Part shown: positions 8,286-18,527 of the stretch, in pieces
How positions within the stretch are numbered: the stretch's first letter is position 1
Layout of the letters: every line of letters starts with the position of its first letter
Assembly: GCF_014145325.1 (NCBI RefSeq)
Contig: NZ_JACHTF010000002.1
Coordinates: 248,001-312,000, forward strand
Length of the DNA stretch: 64,000 nt
Reading direction: 5' to 3'
From: Marilutibacter spongiae
Lineage (GTDB): Bacteria > Pseudomonadota > Gammaproteobacteria > Xanthomonadales > Xanthomonadaceae
The notes under the pieces: model-generated
What the model was told of the DNA's origin: nothing
The model's input: the letters and a program-made list of their open reading frames with translations, nothing else
Database searches by the model: none
Program-made: the position numbers and the translations under genes

Positions 8286-9233
8286 TCAGGCCATGCCGGC
8301 GGCGCTGCCGTGGATGGCCCTGACCTCGCGCCGCGGCGGCGCGCCGAACAGGCGCCGGTACTCGCGACTGAACTGCGACGGACTCTCGTAACCAACCCGG
8401 TGTCCGGCCGCGGCCGCCTCCAGTCCTTCGCTGAACATCAGCCGGCGCGCCTCGTGCAGGCGCAGTTGCTTCTGGAACTGAAGGGGCGACATCGCGGTCA
8501 CCGCCTTGAACTGGTGGTGCAGCGACGACGCACTCATGTGCAGCGCCTCCGCCAGCGCATCGACGCGCAGCGCCTGGTCGTAGTGGCCACGGATCCAGTC
8601 GATCGCGCGGGCGACCCGATGGGTACGGCCTTCCTGCACCGCCAGGTGGCGCAACTGGTGGCCCAGCTCCCCCATCAGCACCCGGTACTGGATCTCGCGA
8701 CTGGCAGCGGGCGCCAGCACCGGCAGGTCGCGCGGACTGTCGAGCAGGCGCACCAGCCTGAGCAGCGCATCGAGCAGTTCGCCGGACATCGAGGCCACGT
8801 ACATCCCGAGCGCGTCGTCGCGCCCGGTCGACGGGCTCGCGGGCGGTCCGAGTTCCAGCAGCAGGCGCGCGATTTCATCGGTGTCGATCGCCAGGCGCAG
8901 GCACAGGTAGGGGTGCTCGGGCGTCGCCTCCAGGATCTGCCCGACCGCCGGTAGCGTCAGCGACACGACCAGGTAGTTCAAGGGGTCGTAATGCAGCACC
9001 TGGTCGCCGACCACGGTCCGCTTGCGACCCTGCACGACGACGCAGAGGCTGGGTTCGTAGACCGAGGGCAGGCCCTGGTTGGGCGCGCTCGCGCGGATCA
9101 GGGTCAGGGGCGCCCAGGGGCTGGGGTGCGCGCCGTCGGCGGTCGCCAATCGGGCAATCCGGGCCGCCAGCTCGCGCTGGCGCGGGTCCTCGCCGCTCCC
9201 GGCGGCATCGGCGTGTCCTGTCTGCAATTGCAT
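8286..9233 (-). CDS. AraC-family regulator with AraC_N domain
   Basis: This 315-residue activator has an N-terminal AraC_N-type cupin-like sensor (residues about 30-190, including [18 protein letters not shown]) and a C-terminal double helix-turn-helix domain (about 215-305, with [17 protein letters not shown] and [18 protein letters not shown]). It is divergent from an aldo/keto reductase, a common pairing in which the regulator controls the reductase. The 174-bp spacer carries a tandem 10-bp repeat with 11-bp period (9313-9333) that would suit the two HTH motifs of an AraC protein. The effector is unknown, possibly an aldehyde. Confidence 0.9.
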   Translation of the reverse strand: MQLQTGHADAAGSGEDPRQRELAARIARLATADGAHPSPWAPLTLIRASAPNQGLPSVYEPSLCVVVQGRKRTVVGDQVLHYDPLNYLVVSLTLPAVGQILEATPEHPYLCLRLAIDTDEIARLLLELGPPASPSTGRDDALGMYVASMSGELLDALLRLVRLLDSPRDLPVLAPAASREIQYRVLMGELGHQLRHLAVQEGRTHRVARAIDWIRGHYDQALRVDALAEALHMSASSLHHQFKAVTAMSPLQFQKQLRLHEARRLMFSEGLEAAAAGHRVGYESPSQFSREYRRLFGAPPRREVRAIHGSAAGMA

Positions 9234-9312
9234 GATTTCGATGGTGGTTTCTGCCCGCGACCAGCATACGCCTGCCATGGAAGGACGGCATGGCGGGGGG
9301 GGCGCGCCTTGC

Positions 9313-9333
9313 AGGATCGTGCAAGGATCCTGC
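9313..9333 (+). promoter_or_regulatory. Tandem AraC-type binding site
   Basis: AGGATCGTGC (9313-9322) and AGGATCCTGC (9324-9333) are direct repeats one helical turn apart. The region can also be read as an inverted repeat (GCAGGATC / GATCCTGC). It is 34 bp upstream of a TAGGCT -10-like box (9368-9373) and so near the -35 position of the aldo/keto reductase gene, as expected for an activator site. Confidence 0.55.
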
Positions 9334-9407
9334 GACAACCGGCTACCGGCCGGGAGCCCCACCGGCCTAGGCTGTCCGCACCCCCACCCCGTCCCCGGAG
9401 CGATGCC

Positions 9408-10415
<1,008 letters not shown>

Positions 10416-10429
10416 TCCCGGGCATGCCG

Positions 10430-10456
10430 CCCGGCCAGTGCCACGCGCTGGCCGGG
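10430..10456. terminator. Bidirectional hairpin between convergent genes
   Basis: Arms CCCGGCCAG and CTGGCCGGG form a perfect 9-bp stem with a 9-nt loop. The hairpin fills the 41-bp gap between the aldo/keto reductase and trhO stops. There is no T-run on either strand, so termination is inferred from position. Confidence 0.5.
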
Positions 10457-11221
10457 TCAGGCCGCGACCGGTACGGCCCCCGCGTCGACGCCATCCACCA
10501 GCGGCTGCAGGTCGGGATCCAGCGCGACCCGCCCGTCGAACACGAAACAGCGGCCCTCGTAGTGCGCGCCGCCCGCCTGCTCGAAGTAGCCCAGGATGCC
10601 GCCGTCCAGCTGCACGACGTTGTCCATGCCCGAGGCCTGCATCCACAGGGCCGCCTTCTCGCAGCGGATGCCGCCGGTGCAGAAACTCACCACCGTGGCG
10701 TCGGCCAGGGCCTCGCGATGCGGCGACAGCGCCTCAGGAAGGTCGGTGAAGTTGTCGATCGGCAGGGTCAGCGCGCCGGCGAAACTGCCGTAGCCCACTT
10801 CCTCGCGATTGCGGGTGTCGAACAGCACCAGCCGACGGCCGGCATCGTCGTGCCCCTGCGCCAGCCAGCGCGCCAGGTCGGGCGGCGCCACCGTCGGCGC
10901 GCGGCGTGCCAGCGGCGAGGCGTCGTCGCGGCGGAAGGCGATGATCTCGCGCTTGACCTTCACCTTCAGCCGCGCGAACGGCTGGGCCCGGCTCAGGCTG
11001 GACTTGACGACGATGTCGGCGAAACGGGGATCCCTCCGCAAGTCGCCGAGGAAGTCCCCGATGTCCGCGTCCGCCCCGGCCAGGAACAGGTTGATCCCTT
11101 CTTCGGCGACCAGCACGGTGCCCCGCAGCCGCCCGGCCTCGGCGCGCTCGCGCAGGCGATCGGCGAGCGCCCGGGGCGCATCGACCGGGGTGAAATGGTA
11201 GGCGGCGATATTGACGATCAT
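10457..11221 (-). CDS. trhO: tRNA uridine(34) hydroxylase, rhodanese-type
   Basis: This 254-residue protein is of the YceA/TrhO (UPF0176) family, which forms 5-hydroxyuridine at position 34 of tRNAs using oxygen. The N-terminal acylphosphatase-like region starts IVNIAAYHF and includes EGINLFLAG. The central rhodanese domain carries LFDTRNREEVGYG and the active-site loop C181-TGGIRCEKA. It is shorter at the C-terminus than the E. coli enzyme, as in many high-GC relatives. It is convergent with the aldo/keto reductase and has no obvious operon partner. Confidence 0.92.
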   Translation of the reverse strand: MIVNIAAYHFTPVDAPRALADRLRERAEAGRLRGTVLVAEEGINLFLAGADADIGDFLGDLRRDPRFADIVVKSSLSRAQPFARLKVKVKREIIAFRRDDASPLARRAPTVAPPDLARWLAQGHDDAGRRLVLFDTRNREEVGYGSFAGALTLPIDNFTDLPEALSPHREALADATVVSFCTGGIRCEKAALWMQASGMDNVVQLDGGILGYFEQAGGAHYEGRCFVFDGRVALDPDLQPLVDGVDAGAVPVAA

Positions 11222-11385
11222 GGCCGCATTTTACGCGGCCGCATCACCGCCGGGCGTGTCCCGGCGCTGAACGACACCGGAACTCGCCGCCCTTCGCGCA
11301 GTCTGAATGCAGGCACTGTCACTGTGTTCGACAGGCAGCCCGGGCCCTTTGCCGGCTGCCGCCCATAACAAGAAATGGAGGCGCA

Positions 11386-11697
11386 ATGAAGGTACAGATC
11401 AACACCGACAGCCACGTCCAGCACGACGAATCCCTGACGCGGCATGTCGAGTCGGCCCTGGCCAGTTCTTTGGACCGCTTCAATGGCCAGATCACCCGGA
11501 TCGAGGTCCATGTCCGCGACAACAACGCCACCAAGTCCGGCGGCAACGACAAGCATTGCGTGATGGAAGCGCGGCTGGAGGGCCTGCCGCCGATGACCGC
11601 CTCCGAGGACGCGGATACCGTCAAGAGCGCGGTGTCGGGTGCCGCCCGCAAGCTCCAGCGGGTGCTCGACCATGCCCTGGGCAAGCTGACCCACTGA
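11386..11697 (+). CDS. HPF/RaiA-family ribosome-associated protein
   Basis: This 103-residue protein is of the S30AE/HPF fold, related to factors that bind the decoding region of the 30S subunit during hibernation. It has the alternating pattern of the family (IEVHVRDNNATKSGGNDKHCVMEARLEG) and a C-terminal amphipathic helix (KSAVSGAARKLQRVLDHALGKL). It lacks the long tail of dimerising HPF. In this subfamily a role in stationary phase or stress is inferred rather than shown. The ATG at 11386 follows a purine-rich AAATGGAGG stretch. Confidence 0.82.
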   Translation: MKVQINTDSHVQHDESLTRHVESALASSLDRFNGQITRIEVHVRDNNATKSGGNDKHCVMEARLEGLPPMTASEDADTVKSAVSGAARKLQRVLDHALGKLTH

Positions 11698-11727
11698 GCC
11701 CACCGGCCCTCCCATGGCCCCACGCCG

Positions 11728-11750
11728 GCCGCCGGACGCGCTCCGGCGGC
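11728..11750. terminator. Hairpin between convergent hpf-like gene and soxR
   Basis: GCCGCCGGA and TCCGGCGGC form a perfect 9-bp stem with a 5-nt loop in the 77-bp gap between the two stop codons. No T-run follows, so it is probably a bidirectional transcription barrier of the GC-rich type. Confidence 0.5.
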
Positions 11751-11774
11751 ATGGCCCACCTGCTCCCCGCGCGT

Positions 11775-12227
11775 CTAGGCGCTCGATTGACCGGCGGTGC
11801 CGCTCCAGCGGCGCGCCCCGGCACCCGCTACGCCCAGGCTGTCGCGGGGATTGGCCAGGCGGCACCGCTCCAGCGACAGGCAGCCGCATCCGATGCAGTC
11901 GCCCAGGGTGTCCCGCAACTGCTGCAGCTGCGCGATGCGCGCATCCAAGTCCGCCTGCCAGTGCGTGGACAGCCGCAGCCAGTCGCGCCGCGTCGGCGTG
12001 CGGCTTTCCGGCAGGGTCGACAAGGCCTCGCGAATCGCCGCGAGCGGCACCCCGACCCGTTGCGCGACCCGGATCACGGCCACCCGCCGCAATGTGTCCC
12101 GCCCGTAGCGACGCTGGTTGCCCGCCGTGCGGCGGCTGTGGATCAGGCCCTTGGCCTCGTAGAAATGCAGGGCCGACACGGCCACTCCGCTGCGTTCGGC
12201 CAACTGGCCCACGCTGAGCTCGGACAT
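11775..12227 (-). CDS. soxR: Redox-sensitive transcriptional activator SoxR
   Basis: This 150-residue MerR-family activator has the winged HTH at the N-terminus (LSVGQLAERSGVAVSALHFYEAKGLI), a dimerisation helix, and the [2Fe-2S] cluster ligands in C111-IGC114-GC116-LSLERC122, the SoxR signature. The protein senses redox-cycling compounds through cluster oxidation. There is no soxS nearby, as expected outside enterobacteria, where SoxR controls small target sets directly. A SoxR-box-like dyad at 12236-12253 just upstream of the start suggests autoregulation. Confidence 0.95.
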   Translation of the reverse strand: MSELSVGQLAERSGVAVSALHFYEAKGLIHSRRTAGNQRRYGRDTLRRVAVIRVAQRVGVPLAAIREALSTLPESRTPTRRDWLRLSTHWQADLDARIAQLQQLRDTLGDCIGCGCLSLERCRLANPRDSLGVAGAGARRWSGTAGQSSA

Positions 12228-12235
12228 CCTCGCTA

Positions 12236-12253
12236 CCTCGATATTGCTTGAGC
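12236..12253 (-). promoter_or_regulatory. SoxR-box-like operator
   Basis: On the + strand the site reads CCTCGATATTGCTTGAGC, which matches the SoxR box CCTCAA-N6-TTGAGG at 10 of 12 fixed positions. It ends 9 nt before the soxR ATG, and soxR is the only gene start it could serve. Confidence 0.5.
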
Positions 12254-12305
12254 TTTCATCCTCGCCCCTGCGCGCGCCTGCGACAAGCGCGATCCGTCGC
12301 AGCGC

Positions 12306-13481
12306 TCAGGCCTCGTCCACCAGCCCCTGGTAGAGCGCGACGACCCGACCCATCAGGGTATCGGTGCTCCATGCACGGGCGTCGCCGGGCCCGGCCATCG
12401 CGAGTTCGGCACGTTTCGCGGGCGACCGCAGCAGGCCGGCGACGGCGTCGGCGAAAGCGCCCGGCTCCTCGGGACTGACCACCGCGCTCCGGGTGCCCGC
12501 GAGGACGGTCGCGGTACCCATCACCGCGGTCGAGACCACCGGCACGCCCAGCGCCATGGCCTCGGTCAGCACCAGCCCCTGGGTTTCGGTCGGCGAGGCG
12601 AAGACGAACAGGTCGCCGGCCCGGTAGGCATCGAGCAGCGCGCCCTGCCGGTCGAGGTTGCCGTGGAAGCGCACGGTCCCGTCCAGGCCCATCGAAGTGC
12701 TGAGCTGCTTGAGGCGCTTCGCGTCGGGCCCCTCTCCGGCGATGATGAAGCGCAGGCGCGGAAATTCGGCGACCAGCCGCCTGGCCACGTCCAGCAGGAA
12801 GGCGATGTTCTTCTCCACCGCCAGCCGGCTCACCGTCACCAGGACCGGCTGGTCCAGGCCGATGCCATGGGCCCGACGGAAGGCGGCGCCGTCGCCGCCC
12901 TGGAATTCGTCGAGGTCGATGCCGGTGGGAATCACGGTCCAGGGCGTCTGGATCCCGTACCGGGCGAGCACGCCGGTCATCTGCTCGCTGGGCACGATCA
13001 GGTGGTCGACGCCATGGCAGAGCTGGCGCGACACTCGGCGGGCGATGAAGCGCAGCAGCCCCCCGGGCAACCAGGGCAGGTAGTGCGCGACGTACTCCTC
13101 GAAATAGGTGTGGTAGGTCTCGACCGTGGGCACCCGCGTGCGTTCGGCCAACCGCACGCCCAGGCGGTGCGCGAGGAACGGGGTATGGATGTGGATCACG
13201 TCCCAGCGCCGCGCCGCCAGCCGCGGCAGCAGCGCCCTGATCGCGTCCCCTCGGATCAGGCGGTCCTCCGGATCGAAGAAGATCTCGCGTGACGGCAGCC
13301 GGATCACCTCCAGGCCGTCGAGGGCGCCGTCGGCAGCGCCCTCGACGGGCGGGCCGTAGTCCGGCGCGACCAGGGTGACCTGGTGCCCCATCCGCAGCAG
13401 CGAGCGGGCGAAGGTGCGGATGGAGGTCGACACCCCGTTCACCCGCGGGAAATACACGTCCGACAGCATCAGGATGTTCAT
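12306..13481 (-). CDS. Glycosyltransferase family 4
   Basis: This 391-residue GT-B glycosyltransferase has the N-terminal acceptor domain starting MNILMLSDVYFPRVNGVSTSIRT and a C-terminal donor-binding domain with LVTVSRLAVEKNI, IAGEGPDAKRL and the E-x7-E motif in FASPTETQGLVLTEAMALG. It resembles the PimB/MgtA-like alpha-mannosyl- or glucuronosyltransferases that act on lipid acceptors at the inner membrane. No other polysaccharide genes are nearby, so a glycolipid role is more likely than capsule assembly. Donor and acceptor cannot be read from sequence. Confidence 0.88.
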   Translation of the reverse strand: MNILMLSDVYFPRVNGVSTSIRTFARSLLRMGHQVTLVAPDYGPPVEGAADGALDGLEVIRLPSREIFFDPEDRLIRGDAIRALLPRLAARRWDVIHIHTPFLAHRLGVRLAERTRVPTVETYHTYFEEYVAHYLPWLPGGLLRFIARRVSRQLCHGVDHLIVPSEQMTGVLARYGIQTPWTVIPTGIDLDEFQGGDGAAFRRAHGIGLDQPVLVTVSRLAVEKNIAFLLDVARRLVAEFPRLRFIIAGEGPDAKRLKQLSTSMGLDGTVRFHGNLDRQGALLDAYRAGDLFVFASPTETQGLVLTEAMALGVPVVSTAVMGTATVLAGTRSAVVSPEEPGAFADAVAGLLRSPAKRAELAMAGPGDARAWSTDTLMGRVVALYQGLVDEA

Positions 13482-13601
13482 CGCGTCAGGCTATGCACGC
13501 GCGGTTACCGTCGTGTTGCACCCCTCGCCGCAGCCCCGGTGGGCGGCGCTCTCGCGCCTGCATGCCGTCATCCAGGCGTCATGCCGCCCGCGCCGCGGGC
13601 C

Positions 13602-14885
13602 TCAGTCGTGCAGTCGCCGCGGCACCGCCAGCAAGGCCAACAGGCTCAGCGCGCCGGCTGCCGACAGGTAGAGCCCCACGTATTCCAGGCCATGGCGGCT
13701 GGCGAGCCAGGTCGCGATGTAGGGCGCGAGCGAGGCACCGAAGATGCCCGACAGGTTGAACGCCAGCGATGCCCCGCTGTAGCGCACCTCGGCCGGGAAC
13801 AGCTCGGCGAGGATGGTGCCCAGCGGACCGTAGGTCAGGCCCATGATCGCCAGGCCGATCGCCAGGAACGCGACCGTGCCCACGATGCCGCCGCTCCCGA
13901 ACAGCGGCTGGAACAGGAAGCCGAAGGCGATGATCGCCGCACTGGCCAGGAGCATCATCCGGCGGCGCCCGACCCGGTCGGCATACATCGCGGACAGCGG
14001 GATCGTCGCGGCGAACAGCAGCACCCCGCCCATCTGCATCCACAGGAACGCCTCGCGCGCGTGTCCCAGGCGCGAGGTGCCCCAGCTGAGCGCGAACACC
14101 GTCATCAGGTAGAACAGCACGAAGGTCGCCAGCGCCGAGACGGTGCCCAGCAACAGGGCCCGCGGATGCAGGACGAGCACGTCGCGCATCGGCAGCGCCA
14201 CGCGCGCCTCACGGTCGATGACGCGCTGGAACGCCGGCGTTTCGGTCAGCCGCAGCCGGATCCACAGGCCCAGCAGCACCAGCACCGCGCTGCCCAGGAA
14301 CGGCAGGCGCCAGCCCCAGGCCATGAAGTCGGCCTCGTCCAGGCAGGCGCTCAGCAGCAGGAAGGCGCCGGTCGCCAGCAGGAAGCCCAGCGGCGCGCCG
14401 AGCTGCGGGAACATGCCGTACCACGCGCGCTTGCCCGGCGGTGCGTTCTCGGTGGCCAGCAGCACCGCCCCGCCCCACTCGCCGCCCAGGCCGAGGCCTT
14501 GGCCGAAGCGGCACAAGGCCAACAGGGCCGGCGCGGCGACGCCCCACTGCGCGTACGTGGGCAACAGGCCGATCACCACCGTCGAGGCGCCCATGGTGAG
14601 CAGGGCCGCGACCAGCGTCGCCTTGCGGCCGACGCGATCGCCGAAGTGCCCGAAGACCGCGGACCCGATCGGTCGCGCGAAGAAGGCCAGGGCGAAGGTC
14701 GCCAGGGATTGCAGTGTCGAGGACGCCGGATCGCCGGCCGGGAAGAACAGGGACGGGAAGACCAGCACCGCGGCGGTGGCGTAGATGTAGAAATCGAAAA
14801 ACTCGATCGTCGTGCCGATCAGGCTGGCCAGGAGTACATGGGCCCTCGACGGGCGCGCCGGTCCGGCCCTGTTGGCATCGTTCAT
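13602..14885 (-). CDS. MFS transporter, metabolite:H+ symporter family
   Basis: This 427-residue, 12-TM transporter is of the MHS branch of the major facilitator superfamily (relatives are ShiA, KgtP, ProP and YhjE). Diagnostic segments are GTTIEFFDFYIYATAA in TM1, the loop FGHFGDRVGRKATL between TM2 and TM3, and RFGQGLGLGGEWGGAVLLATE in TM4-5. The substrate is probably an organic acid, amino acid or osmolyte taken up with protons, but it cannot be specified. Its start is separated from the upstream HD-domain gene by 91 bp; the two may be cotranscribed. Confidence 0.9.
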   Translation of the reverse strand: MNDANRAGPARPSRAHVLLASLIGTTIEFFDFYIYATAAVLVFPSLFFPAGDPASSTLQSLATFALAFFARPIGSAVFGHFGDRVGRKATLVAALLTMGASTVVIGLLPTYAQWGVAAPALLALCRFGQGLGLGGEWGGAVLLATENAPPGKRAWYGMFPQLGAPLGFLLATGAFLLLSACLDEADFMAWGWRLPFLGSAVLVLLGLWIRLRLTETPAFQRVIDREARVALPMRDVLVLHPRALLLGTVSALATFVLFYLMTVFALSWGTSRLGHAREAFLWMQMGGVLLFAATIPLSAMYADRVGRRRMMLLASAAIIAFGFLFQPLFGSGGIVGTVAFLAIGLAIMGLTYGPLGTILAELFPAEVRYSGASLAFNLSGIFGASLAPYIATWLASRHGLEYVGLYLSAAGALSLLALLAVPRRLHD

Positions 14886-14976
14886 CGCGTGGCATCCCCG
14901 TCCGCCGGTTCGGGTCGATCCGGCCAGGCCCGCATTCTGCCCGATCCGGCCACGCGGGCGGAACGCGCCGGGTCCT

Positions 14977-15597
14977 TCAACGCTTGCCGGTCACCGCGCG
15001 ACGGAGGTTGGCCCGTGCGCGCGCGTCCAGGCGCTCGTGGAAGAAATCGCTCAGGAAAATGCGTTCGCGTGCCAGCAGCCCCTTGAGGAAGCGCCTGCGG
15101 TTGATCCGGAACAGCCAGCCGGGCACATGGCCGCGGTACTCGCTGGCGATCCCGCGGTCGTAGGCATCGAAGGCGTCCGGCGCCGCGCCGAGGATGGCCA
15201 TGTCGCAATCGAGGAAATGGCGTACGTCGTCCGGATGGGCGTCGTCGTCGAAATCGCCGGGGCCGAACCGGCCGTGGCGCGCGGTGAGCTCGATCAGGCC
15301 CGCGACACGGTCCACGTCGATACCGGCTGCCGGCGTCGCGGCGGCGATTTCCTCGCGGGCGAACTCGGCCGAGCGCGCCTCGTTGTCGCCACGGGAGGGC
15401 TCGTAGATGGCGTCGTGGTACAGCACCGCCAGGCGCACTTCCCGTGGCTGCCGCCAACCGGGGCCTTCCGCCACCGCGTCGAAGTGGCGCATCACCTCTT
15501 CGACATGGCCGAAGTTGTGGTACGCCCGTGGCGGATGCGCGTAGGCCTCGCGGAGCCGCGCTTCCTGGGAGGCCTCCAGCGCGAAGCTCTCAGGCAT
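14977..15597 (-). CDS. HD-domain metal-dependent phosphohydrolase (COG4339-like)
   Basis: This 206-residue predicted metal-dependent phosphohydrolase has YHNFGHVEEVMRHF near residue 26 (first His), LAVLYHDAIYEP near residue 65 (the HD pair), and FLDCDMAILG further on (the distal Asp). This H...HD...D order is that of the COG4339 group. Relatives are soluble and often annotated as nucleotide or signalling-nucleotide hydrolases without proof. The MFS transporter gene follows on the same strand. Confidence 0.85.
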   Translation of the reverse strand: MPESFALEASQEARLREAYAHPPRAYHNFGHVEEVMRHFDAVAEGPGWRQPREVRLAVLYHDAIYEPSRGDNEARSAEFAREEIAAATPAAGIDVDRVAGLIELTARHGRFGPGDFDDDAHPDDVRHFLDCDMAILGAAPDAFDAYDRGIASEYRGHVPGWLFRINRRRFLKGLLARERIFLSDFFHERLDARARANLRRAVTGKR

Positions 15598-15771
15598 CGG
15601 CGGCCTCCCGGATCGCTTTTTCGTTCGTCGACATGCCGTTCGTCGCCATTTTAGTACCGTACGTCAATATTCACGGGTTTTGAAATATGGGTGTAACCCA
15701 AGCCCGGACCGGACAGGGTCAGATGGGGCCCATCCAGAACAATACAGGCCGCACGGCCGGAAGGAGCGCCC

Positions 15772-16488
15772 ATGAAACCCCTCGTCCTTGCAGCGGCCCT
15801 GCTTGCCCTCGCCCCCATCGCGGCCGCCGCGCAGACCGGCGCGACCGGCACGGCGTGGAACGGCGAACAGGTCCACACCTTCGCCATCGAGCTTGATCCC
15901 CAGGGTCGCATGGTGTCGATGCGCCCGACCGCCCCGATGCCCGACGCGCTGCGCAGCGCGCTCGAGTCGCGTGCCGCGGAATGGGTGTTCCAGACCGACG
16001 GTCGCCCCGCGGGCTCGATCCGCAGCTACCTGCGCATCGCCGTCGCCGGCGGTACCAGCGCGGGCGAGCCCCTGCGCATCCTGTCGGCAACCACGGGCCC
16101 GGCCTTCGACACCCTGAGCAACCCGGTTTACCCCACGAGCGAACTGCGCCGTGGCGAAGGCGGCGTGGTCGTGTTGCAGGTCGAGGTGGACGCGAACGGC
16201 GCGGTGACCGCGGTCGATTTCCATGGCGACAAGCAACGCGCCACGCGTTCGATGGCCAACGCCGCGCGCGACGCCGCCTGGCAATGGCGCTTCACTCCCG
16301 AGCAGGTCGACGGCATGCCCATCGCCAGCACCGTGCTGGTGCCGGTGTGCTTCATGGCCGACCATCCCGCGCCCTCCAGCTGCAGCTGGCAGGGTCCGGG
16401 CGCGCGCCACCTGAGCCGGTTGGCGATCGTGACCCTCGATCCGGCCGCGCGCGTCGACACCCAGGCCGCGCAGCTCGCCGGCTTCTGA
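15772..16488 (+). CDS. Exported protein with TonB C-terminal domain
   Basis: This 238-residue protein has a cleavable signal peptide (MKPLVLAAALLALAPIAAAA) and a C-terminal TonB-like domain (about residues 115-200) with the typical RRGEGGVVVLQVEVDANGAVTAVDF start and AAWQWRFTPEQVDG. It lacks the N-terminal membrane anchor and the Pro-rich linker needed to couple ExbBD energy, so it is probably not a canonical energy transducer. Xanthomonads carry many such periplasmic TonB-domain proteins of unknown role. An AAGGAG site precedes the ATG. Confidence 0.8.
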   Translation: MKPLVLAAALLALAPIAAAAQTGATGTAWNGEQVHTFAIELDPQGRMVSMRPTAPMPDALRSALESRAAEWVFQTDGRPAGSIRSYLRIAVAGGTSAGEPLRILSATTGPAFDTLSNPVYPTSELRRGEGGVVVLQVEVDANGAVTAVDFHGDKQRATRSMANAARDAAWQWRFTPEQVDGMPIASTVLVPVCFMADHPAPSSCSWQGPGARHLSRLAIVTLDPAARVDTQAAQLAGF

Positions 16489-16510
16489 CGGCGGGCCGCC
16501 TGTCGGCAAC

Positions 16511-17749
16511 TCAGCCGTTGCCGCCGCTCGCGGCACGGCTGGCCGCGGCGGTGAAGAGCACGTCGGTCGAGGAGTTGAGCGCGGTCTCGACCGAATCCTG
16601 GACCACGCCGATGATGAAGCCGATGGCCACGACCTGCATGGCGACGTCGTTGGAGATGCCGAACATGCCGCAGGCCAGCGGCACCAGCAGCAGCGAACCG
16701 CCGGCCACGCCCGAGGCGCCGCACGCGGCCACCGCGGCGACCACGCTCAACAGCAGCGCGGTCGGCAGGTCCGGTTCGATGCCCAGCGTATGCACCGCCG
16801 CCAGGGTCAGCACGGTGATGGTGATCGCCGCCCCCGCCATGTTGATCGTGGCACCCAGCGGGATCGATACCGAATAGGTGTCCTCCGGCAGGTCGAGTCG
16901 GCGGCACAGGTCGAGGTTGACCGGGATGTTCGCCGCCGAGCTGCGGGTGAAGAATGCGGTGATGCCGCTCTCGCGCAGGCAGGTCAGCACCAGCGGGTAC
17001 GGATTGCGCCGGGTGACGAAGAACACCAGCAGCGGGTTCGCCACCAGCGCAACGAACAGCATGCTGCCCACGAGCACGCCCAGGAGGCGGAGGTAGTCCA
17101 GCAGGGCCCCGAGGCCCGACTCCACCAGCGTCGCGGCGACGAGGCCGAGGATGCCCAGCGGCGCGAAGCGGATCACCAGGCGGACGATGAAGGTCACCGC
17201 GCCCGCCAGGTCGTCGATCACCCCCCGAGTGGTATCGCCCACGCTCCTGAGCGCGATGCCGAGGCCGACCGCCCAGGCGAGGATGCCGATGAAGTTGCCC
17301 TCGAGCAGGGCGTGCACCGGGTTGTCGACGATCTTCATCAACAGGTCGCGCAGCACCTCGACGATGCCCGCGGGCGGTGCCACCGCGACCTCCGCGGCCG
17401 CCAGTTGCAGGGTCGAGGGAAAGGCGAAGCTGGCCACCACCGCGACCAGCGCCGCCAGCAGGGTCCCCACCAGGTACAGGACCAGGATCGGCCGGATGTG
17501 GGTCGACTGGCCGCGCTTGTGGTTGGCGATCGCCGCGGTGACCAGCACCAGCACCAGGACCGGCGCCACCGCCTTCAGCGCCGAGACGAACACGCTGCCG
17601 AGCAGGCCGCTGGCACGCGCGGCGTCGGGCCAGGCCACGGCCAGCAGGACGCCGACCACGAGGCCGACGACGATCTGGGCGACCAGGCTGGTGTTGAGCA
17701 GGAACGCCAGCCAGCGCGGGCTGGCGGGGCGGTCGTTGGCAGGAGTCAT
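16511..17749 (-). CDS. sstT: Serine/threonine:Na+ symporter SstT
   Basis: This 412-residue inner-membrane Na+-coupled carrier of the DAACS family matches the length of E. coli SstT (414 aa). The glutamate-transporter-like hairpin motif is [16 protein letters not shown], and the second conserved block is [19 protein letters not shown]. The substrate-site region [25 protein letters not shown] follows. I chose the ATG at 17749 because it follows an excellent GGCAGGAG-like region in reverse and begins a typical SstT N-terminus; the longer frame upstream is not protein-like. Confidence 0.93.
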   Translation of the reverse strand: MTPANDRPASPRWLAFLLNTSLVAQIVVGLVVGVLLAVAWPDAARASGLLGSVFVSALKAVAPVLVLVLVTAAIANHKRGQSTHIRPILVLYLVGTLLAALVAVVASFAFPSTLQLAAAEVAVAPPAGIVEVLRDLLMKIVDNPVHALLEGNFIGILAWAVGLGIALRSVGDTTRGVIDDLAGAVTFIVRLVIRFAPLGILGLVAATLVESGLGALLDYLRLLGVLVGSMLFVALVANPLLVFFVTRRNPYPLVLTCLRESGITAFFTRSSAANIPVNLDLCRRLDLPEDTYSVSIPLGATINMAGAAITITVLTLAAVHTLGIEPDLPTALLLSVVAAVAACGASGVAGGSLLLVPLACGMFGISNDVAMQVVAIGFIIGVVQDSVETALNSSTDVLFTAAASRAASGGNG

Positions 17750-17864
17750 GCGCGTTGTTCCTCGGCATCCGGGGCCTGGGCGAAGCGCCCAAGATACGGA
17801 GGTCGGCGACGCCGTGCCAGTCGCCCGCGTTCCCGCCCGGCCGGCGCCGGGGCATACTGGCGCC

Positions 17865-18494
17865 ATGGTCCAGGACCGAATCGCCCGCTGGGCCTCCGCC
17901 CTGCCCGACGCCGTCACGTCGGCCTTCTTCCTGTCGGTCTGGATCGTGCCGGCGTGGTGGGGCGCGGGGGCCATCCGCACCGGCATGCTGATGATGCTGG
18001 TCGAGTTCATCCTCCTGCATGCCACCGCGATGCTGGGCTCGATGCTGCTGCGGTCGGATGGAGATCGGGACAAGCGCCGGCATCGCCTCGCCCTGGTCGC
18101 TTCGCTGGGCGGCTTCTACCTGCTTTTCATCGCCGCCTGGTCGTACCAGTTCCGGGCGTGGTGGCCCCTGCTCGCGTTCGGTTGGCTGCTGCTGGGCAAG
18201 GCCTGGCAGGCGTTCCAGCCGCTGCCCGGCGAGGCCCGTCGGCGCCGGATGCAGTCCGACTGGGCGATCGGAGCCATGGCCTACCTCGCCGGGGTGTTCC
18301 TGACCGTGTTCGTCCCGGTGCCGCGACTGGGGATAAGCGGAGCGATCGTCGCCGAGGCCGGACTGCCCGGCGGGGGGCTCTGGGTCAGCCAACCGCAGAC
18401 GGTCATCGCCTTCGGCGCCTTCTATTTCGCCGTACTGGCCGCCACCAAGGCGCGCGGCACGCTCCTGCGCCATGCGCAGCAAGCCCCCGGCTGA
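17865..18494 (+). CDS. Conserved multi-pass membrane protein
   Basis: This 209-residue inner-membrane protein has about five hydrophobic segments ([75 protein letters not shown]). No catalytic motif or named family is recognised. Its ATG lies 6 nt downstream of a CATACT -10-like box, so the transcript may be leaderless. It is divergent from sstT and 33 bp upstream of the LEA14-like lipoprotein gene, perhaps in the same transcript. Confidence 0.7.
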   Translation: MVQDRIARWASALPDAVTSAFFLSVWIVPAWWGAGAIRTGMLMMLVEFILLHATAMLGSMLLRSDGDRDKRRHRLALVASLGGFYLLFIAAWSYQFRAWWPLLAFGWLLLGKAWQAFQPLPGEARRRRMQSDWAIGAMAYLAGVFLTVFVPVPRLGISGAIVAEAGLPGGGLWVSQPQTVIAFGAFYFAVLAATKARGTLLRHAQQAPG

Positions 18495-18527
18495 TCGCAA
18501 CGCCCACCCGCTTCCACGAGACCGCCC

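Noticed and set aside
11316-11334. CTGTC...GACAG dyad before the hpf-like gene, like a LexA box
   Set aside because: The spacing between CTGT and ACAG is 11 rather than 8 bases, and no SOS gene follows.
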